Assembly (NCBI GenBank): GCA_032164295.1
Contig: JAJHTX010000004.1
Location: 992,001 to 1,056,000 of the forward strand
DNA: 64,000 bases
Direction: 5' to 3'
From: Inonotus obliquus
Lineage: Eukaryota; Basidiomycota; Agaricomycetes; Hymenochaetales; Hymenochaetaceae
Part shown: piece after piece, positions 58,711 through 64,000 of the stretch
How the letters are laid out: every line of letters starts with the position of its first letter
How positions within the stretch are numbered: position 1 is the first letter of the stretch
The notes under the pieces: model-generated
What the model was told of the DNA's origin: nothing
The model's input: only the letters and a program-made list of their open reading frames with translations
Database searches by the model: none
Position numbers and translations under genes: made by a program

Positions 58711-60542
58711 TCAATAATCATCCTCAGGATTCATAATAACCTTCATCTTCCAATTCTTAACATCGTCGTCGTCGGGCTCGCTCTCGGCCCATAAAATGTC
58801 TTCGTCTTTCACTTCTCTTCGTAGCTCGATCTCGGTCGCGTCAAGGACTTCGTCAAGGTCGTTGATGTCGACGTCTGCGTCCTCTTCTCGCATCTTTCGT
58901 TCAGCCAATTCGTCCTCGTCTTCCTGAATTGGGTCAACGTTCAGAACGTGGACACAAGCGCGGAAATGTATCGATAATCTGCAATAAACTTACAATATCA
59001 AACTCATCCTCCCGCTCTTCATATTCAACATTCTCCTCAACCTCCTCAAATCCACCAGCAAATGCTCCCCATCGTTCGGGTGTTGGACAATGCCAAAGTA
59101 GGATGTCACCCGTCTTCGTTGTCGACGCTATTGCGGGTGTTTTAGGATGCCACTGAAACGATCATTAAATGCGATTCCCCATGTACAGAGCGAGAAGATC
59201 AATCGTACGGTAACGTCTAGAAGAGGCTCTCTTCCCCCGTCGAGGGTTGTCGCGTACTGTCCGTCGGTCGCGATGTCCCATATGTAAATTTTGTGCGTCG
59301 CAGGATCCGCAGAACCTACGGAAACCGTAAACGTTTTCCGAATAACCACTGTGTATGCAATAACTACTTGCCTCCTGCTAACCATTCCCCATCCGGGCTA
59401 TACGCCATGTTATGCCACGCTACTCTGCTTATAGGGTCACTGAACTTGAATGCTGGTTCAAGTTCCTGCTCTTCTTCTTCAAGTTGGGATGGAAACGGAA
59501 GAGGGAGGTTGAATTGTCGAAGAGTACGGTCGGAGGAGTTTGTGATGAGGCGTCTAGAAGAGGCATCAGCATATATTATGGGGAAAAGTCGTTATTGAAG
59601 GGACTGACCTGCCATATTTTGCGAATCTTAATCCTTTAATAATGCCGGCTCCCGATATTCTGTAGCGGCATACGAGCTACAGATGAACTAAGCCTTATTT
59701 TTTCGGAAAGATGACTGCATGAATCACGTACCATCTTCGTTCTTGTGTTGAAGACCAGAATAGAACTATGTGAAGTTCCTACAAATACATGTTTCCCGGA
59801 TGGGTCAAAGCGAGCACATGTAGGAGGTGACCTTCGTCATTGTCCATAAGCATTCGATTCCATGGTAGTAGAAAGGCCGACATACCGCTGCATGTATTCC
59901 TCCTCATCCTCAGTCTCAACCAGTTCAATCCGACTTCTGTGTTCTCTTCGGGAATCAACAATGTACACTTCGCCGACTGCCAGCAGAACGAGAACGATTT
60001 TCCTGCAGCCGTAAGGTCATCGTCAGATACGAATCAAGGTGAAATACATACATATTCCGAGGGTGGAACATAGCAGACAAAACAGGTGCATCGAAGCGTA
60101 TGGTTGAATGTCTCAGCGGCGAGAACGTCTCTGAAGCCAGATCCCATACTACGATATTCCAATCTTTCGACGTCGTGAGTAGGAATCGTGAGTTTCTTGA
60201 CCAGCTTTCTCATCGAATTCGTAAGTCCTGGCGCTCTTGTAACAGCCCGCAAGCAAGAAAGTCACGTACTTACTCGACACTCGTAATCATCTTAACATGG
60301 CCGTCGATTCTACGAATTAAGGATTTGGTATCGAGGTCCCAGATGAACGCCCGACCGTCTGGGCGTGCGCCGGCGATGTATTTACCGGAGGGGTCATAGC
60401 GAGAGAAGGATGCGCCCGAGGGAAGAGAGGTAAGGACTGCTGTCGGGTATGCAATATCCCTTAGTGGATCTAGCATAGACAGAAATTAAAGGACGGTATT
60501 ATCAGGAGCCATGGCATACCTACTGAGACTTGTGCCGTTCAT
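58711..60542 (-). CDS. SWD1: COMPASS complex WD40 subunit Swd1 (RbBP5 homologue)
   Basis: A very short first exon (MNGTSL) splices to NPLRDIAYPTAVLTSLPSGA. WD40 repeats follow: FSRYDPSGKYIAGARPDGRA with FIWDLDTKSLIRRIDGH, then DWNIVVWDL, PVLSAMFHPRNSKIVLVLLA, CARFDPSGKHVFVGTSHSSI, FAKYGRLITNSSDRTLRQF, and MAYSPDGEWLAGGSADPATH with KIYIWDIAT. The repeat DVTWHPKTPAIASTTKTGDI and the acidic tail EREDEFDIEDEDELAERKMR with EDILWAESEPDDDD match Swd1/RbBP5, a core subunit of the Set1 histone H3K4 methyltransferase complex. The tail is a histone- and Set1-contacting region in the family. The gene shares a promoter of only 97 bp with TTI2. Confidence 0.88.
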
Positions 60543-60639
60543 CGAGCCTGGCAAAGTGAGTTGATGAAAGCAAATTCATTCGAAAGACGCGTCGTGGACT
60601 CTGTCATTGTCCTTGTTTACACCCTATCAACTGTTTACC
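60543..60639. promoter_or_regulatory. 97-bp bidirectional promoter between SWD1 and TTI2
   Basis: The two start codons are less than 100 bases apart on opposite strands, so core promoters and both 5' UTRs must lie in this span or inside the neighbouring first exons. No TATA box is visible. Confidence 0.5.
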
Positions 60640-62216
60640 ATGCAGATGCAGGAAAGCCTTCCCGAGATCCTGACAGTCCCAAAGGACTTTCACGCAAAGA
60701 CTATTGAAGACCCGGTAGTCGCGCATTGGAACATATCTTGCCAGAAGATCTTACGAAACGAGACGAGACGAGATGCTCAAACCATTGCGTCTGTTGCTCA
60801 ACTCACTGGTCCAGAAGCATGGCTTGCTGATGATACTCGTCAACTTGCGCAGAGTAGCTACGCTCCTCATCGTCCCATTATCTTGCTGACGTGTATTTTG
60901 TCTAGAGTTCCTTGCTGCCATCGACACCAACAGTGAACTGATTAAATCCGTTCTGGAAAATCATGTCAAGCCATTGTTTTTGACCAACCCACATCCCCAA
61001 TTAAACCTCTCAACTGGACGCGCGCTGCCTCGAATAGCTGGTGGCATGATGGCTTCGCAGGACTACTACAATGAACAGAGTTGGAAAAGCCACCCGGGTC
61101 TGGCGAACGTCGTTTCTTGGTGCATGCGCAACATCCCAGTGAGCCCCCCCTTGCTTTCTCATGGAGTCCAGGTATATTAACTTCGTACTATAGGGGAACG
61201 ACTATGAACAAGTGTGGCATCTGCTTATACCTCCAGTCATGACCTTCCTTGATGATTATCAATCGCCCTATAAACTGCGCGGAGTCTTGCTGGTCTCTGA
61301 TTTGTTGGAGAATGCTCCAGTAACGTTATTAAGGCGAACCGGCATAGGTCAGCTTCTCATGACGGTACGTATGATCTTATCATTCAGTTATGAATCTGTT
61401 TTGAATTGTCCAATAAGTCACTATTCAGAGTCCTCATGAACCTCCATGACGATCTAAGCCCTCGACTAATAAGAATAACAGTCCCTGTAATTCTATGGCT
61501 GATAGACATGACGACCTTACCCGATTCCACGGAACGATTTGACCAACTATGTAACCTTCTCGGGGATCACATCATTGGTGCGATATGGGTATTCGCGGCT
61601 CGTGAACAAGAGACAATCGAAGCCTCGATGGATGTCTTACCTCCGATTGTTGAGGCCCTGGGCATTGGTACTGTGCGCTATATCAAAGTACGTTATTGTA
61701 TAGCAGTTCCATTCGTCAGTTCTGATGTGTTCCTTCAGGCGTTCATACCACAGTGCTTACATAGCATTACCCTGAACGAACTTATCCCCCGATCTTCCTC
61801 GCTAGAATTATCCGCACTCAGAGCTCTCCTTTCCGTCATCACGGCCTGCCAACCTAGAGTGGATTGCTGGAAAGGTACCATAATCGAAGGTGTCGGAAAG
61901 TACTGGGTGTCTAGTTGTGAGAGTCGGGAGAAAACAGAAGGTGAGGCTACCAATCAGATCCTACTGAAGCTGAGGGAGTGAAAGTTAATATTATATTACA
62001 GACTATGAAGTGATTCGTGACCTTGTTCGGGATATCTTCACCGAACTGTCTAAAGCTTGCCCTTCTGTCCTCGAGGTGAGCTGTTTGATCTCGCAAAGTT
62101 TTTTGTACACCCTTGAGCTTACAACTCCTTTACTCGCGATTCCTCAAAATTAGAACGAATACCCTCGCCTCCTACAAGTTGAACCCACACTCTTACAAGC
62201 CGTCATCGCACAATAA
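60640..62216 (+). CDS. TTI2: Tti2 family protein (TTT complex)
   Basis: The spliced protein of about 430 residues is an all-helical HEAT-like protein. It reads QLNLSTGRALPRIAGGMMAS, WKSHPGLANVVSWCMRNIPG, then YEQVWHLLIPPVMTFLDDYQ with SPYKLRGVLLVSDLLENAPV and LLRRTGIGQLLMTSLFRVLM. AFIPQCLHSITLNELIP, SLELSALRALLSVITACQPR and a terminal YPRLLQVEPTLLQAVIAQ follow. The string PPVMTFLDDYQSPYKLRG is the core of the Tti2 family. Tti2 works with Tel2 and Tti1 as a co-chaperone that matures PIKK kinases such as TOR and ATM/ATR. Introns near 60906, 61138-61193 and 61362-61403 are clear; the last one leaves NEYPRLLQ in frame. Confidence 0.87.
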
Positions 62217-63173
62217 GTCCCGTGCTTATTCCTTCTTTCCGTGACTTCCGAGTTGGGTACAACGTCTCGAGACGTTGTTAATACCAAGATGGTATGAAGC
62301 AGTCTGCCTGTGGATATTCGCATTGCACAGTCTTGATGCTCTGCAGTACGAAGTTGGAACGGTGTGGCGTTGCCTCGCCGTAGGGAGAGGGGACCAGCAC
62401 GAAGGAGGTAGGTATGTTGCATTATATCTGCCCTGTCCCACTTTGCAGAATTCAGAGTTTTGGTGATGCATAAGGCATCCGATGACATACTCCCAATGAT
62501 GGTTTGGCTATCGTTCATGATGGTTTGACTGCCATTCATGTTCGATATGATCATGTATACAGTCGGAAACGGGTAAAAGGAAAGGATAAGGCTATGGCAT
62601 TGTTTGGCTCTGAGGCAATAGGTATGAGGTGGAGAGGTAATGCCTGACCCGGATCGGTAGTCAGTCTCAGGTGTGTCGTATGTGCCTAGTAATGGAATGT
62701 CGCTATGTTTGCTGGATCATGACCCTCGAATGCCTTAACCATTGCTCATTGTACTTTCTCTGAAGAAGCAATTGTACCAAGGTACGAGTGTGTCTTGATA
62801 CGGCAAGCATAGTGACTAGCTAGGCCTGGAGACATACGCATACAGTTATGTTTCGTGCACAAGACATCCACTTTCTGTCAAATTTAGTCCTGGAAACAAT
62901 TAACGGATTCTGGGGGGAGATTTGATATAATATGCAAAGTCTTTGTGTTTCTGGGCTTCGTAGTCTATGCTTCAGGCATCTTCTCTACTTCTTAACTTTC
63001 TTTCGCTCATCTAACTCTCTGATAGTGTACCAATAAAGAGAAATTGATAGCTTTTTTATGTTCTATAACATACAACAAAGAATCCAATAAGCGAACAATT
63101 ATATACTTCTGAGTATCAGTTAGTACGTGTTCTCTTTTGTCCCTATAACCAACACAAACCTCGTCAGTCTCTG
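62217..63173. other. 0.96-kb convergent intergenic region, no gene seen
   Basis: Nothing coding is supported. It contains a 2 x 21-bp imperfect tandem repeat (62497-62538) and is AT-rich toward the WDR89-like gene. The minus-strand open frame at 62150-62554 overlaps the end of TTI2 and lacks any recognisable motif. Confidence 0.45.
62497..62538. repeat. 2 x 21-bp imperfect tandem repeat
   Basis: Two adjacent 21-bp units (atgatggtttggctatcgttc and a copy with three or four changes) lie in the noncoding region after TTI2. Confidence 0.75.
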
Positions 63174-64000
63174 CTAAGACTGGCAAGAAATAGAAGATAT
63201 AATCACATTCTGCTCACTATCATCAGGATGTCGTTTGTGTGGTATATCCACATCCATATCATCATTTCCATTACTCTCAGCGTCAGTGCTAGAGGAATGA
63301 ATAGGCGAAGACCAGACGTTAAACTTTGAATCTTCGCCTCCAGTTAATAACAACCCAGCCTAATAATATAAGAAGACGATTATTGATTTGTACAAGTAGC
63401 AAATGGAGAATGAAATGTGCATGGAATACGTACCTGTTCATCCCAGAGTACACAACGAACGATCTCCGTATGCCCTCGAGAATATACTTGTTCAAGAGTC
63501 CAGCGCTCGTCTAGCTCATGGGGTGACATCAACGCGATATCTCCACTTACTCAAACTATATTAAAATCGCGAGCAGGTGAAGCCTGAGCGGAAAACACAT
63601 ACTCATTGGATCCAGCAAAAACGTGGAAAGACCCATTTCGTGAAGGATGACAGTCGATAATGTAGTCGGTTACCCAGGGAAGTATAGGATTGGGTTGTAC
63701 CAAACCCTCGCGATCAACCTGTTTCATGAGATCGAGCTATGTATCATACGATTCCGATCAGTGTTGTAATCCCGTTTACGATCAAAAATTATTATAAATT
63801 ACTCACCTCATCCGACCAAAAACCGAGCGTTTCCATATCACTAGAAGCCCAAACACTCGCCGTCCCCGATCCTGAATCCTTAGATAGCCAGCCCGCCTTC
63901 GAAATGCTACATCCCCAATTAGCAACATCGATACCCGCTTCATCTTCGTCCGCCTCATATGGGTTGGAAGTACAGAGTAACCCATCTGTTGATGCCGAAA
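63174..64000 (-). CDS. WD-repeat protein, WDR89-like (5' part outside window)
   Basis: The C-terminal part is present. From the window edge inward it reads ASTDGLLCTSNPYEADEDEA, GIDVANWGCSISKAGWLS, VWASSDMETLGFWSDELDLM, then YIIDCHPSRNGSFHVFAGSN and LERGHTE-like RGHTEIVRCVLWDEQAGLLL with TGGEDSKFNVWSS, and an acidic tail ending SISCQS. The block DLLCTSNPYEADEDEA followed by a GHTEIVRCVLWDEQ repeat resembles WDR89, a small WD40 family of unknown biochemical role. Three introns are visible in this part. The N-terminal repeats lie beyond 64000. Confidence 0.7.

Overview
The window is a gene-dense piece of a filamentous fungal genome, most likely an agaricomycete basidiomycete. The evidence is the short (about 45-65 nt) GT-AG introns that break nearly every gene, very small exons, a Zn2Cys6 regulator, an F-box protein of the kind expanded in agarics, a membrane-anchored GH9 glucanase and a Dicer. 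No bacterial-style operons, tRNA, rRNA or CRISPR array were seen. Gene spans below run from start codon to stop codon and include introns; the splice sites were read by eye.

Layout. 1-12.6 kb: cut 5' end of a small gene (-), a coiled-coil protein with a C-terminal membrane anchor (+), a large FG nucleoporin with an N-terminal membrane segment (-), cytochrome b5 (+) and a Cdc14-type septation protein (-). 13-27 kb: a fumarylacetoacetate-hydrolase family enzyme (+), a succinate-semialdehyde dehydrogenase (-), a Dicer with a degraded helicase (+), cytochrome oxidase subunit 8 (-) and a second aldehyde dehydrogenase (+). 28-39 kb: a Zn2Cys6 factor (-), proteasome alpha-2 (-), an unassigned coding stretch (+), a poly(A)-polymerase-like/MJ1316 RNA-end protein (+), a 1-Cys peroxiredoxin (-) and the CTD phosphatase Ssu72 (-). 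39-49 kb: an F-box protein whose 3' end is occupied by a 656-bp hAT-type MITE, then Prp31 (+), Isu1 (-), Rrp8 (+) and uracil phosphoribosyltransferase (+). 49-64 kb: sulfite reductase flavoprotein Met10 (+), GH9 glucanase (-), a Gfo/Idh/MocA oxidoreductase (+), a HERP/Usa1-like protein (+), COMPASS subunit Swd1 (-), Tti2 (+) and the 3' part of a WDR89-like gene (-).

Most genes are single-copy housekeeping functions: splicing, rRNA methylation, Fe-S assembly, proteasome, nuclear pore, COMPASS, TTT complex, pyrimidine salvage and sulfate assimilation. They do not form a pathway cluster. The most notable observations are the MITE with its exact 8-bp target duplication inside the F-box gene, the POM121-like layout of the nucleoporin, the Dicer that keeps both RNase III centres but has lost its helicase ATPase motifs, and the polymerase-like/MJ1316 fusion.
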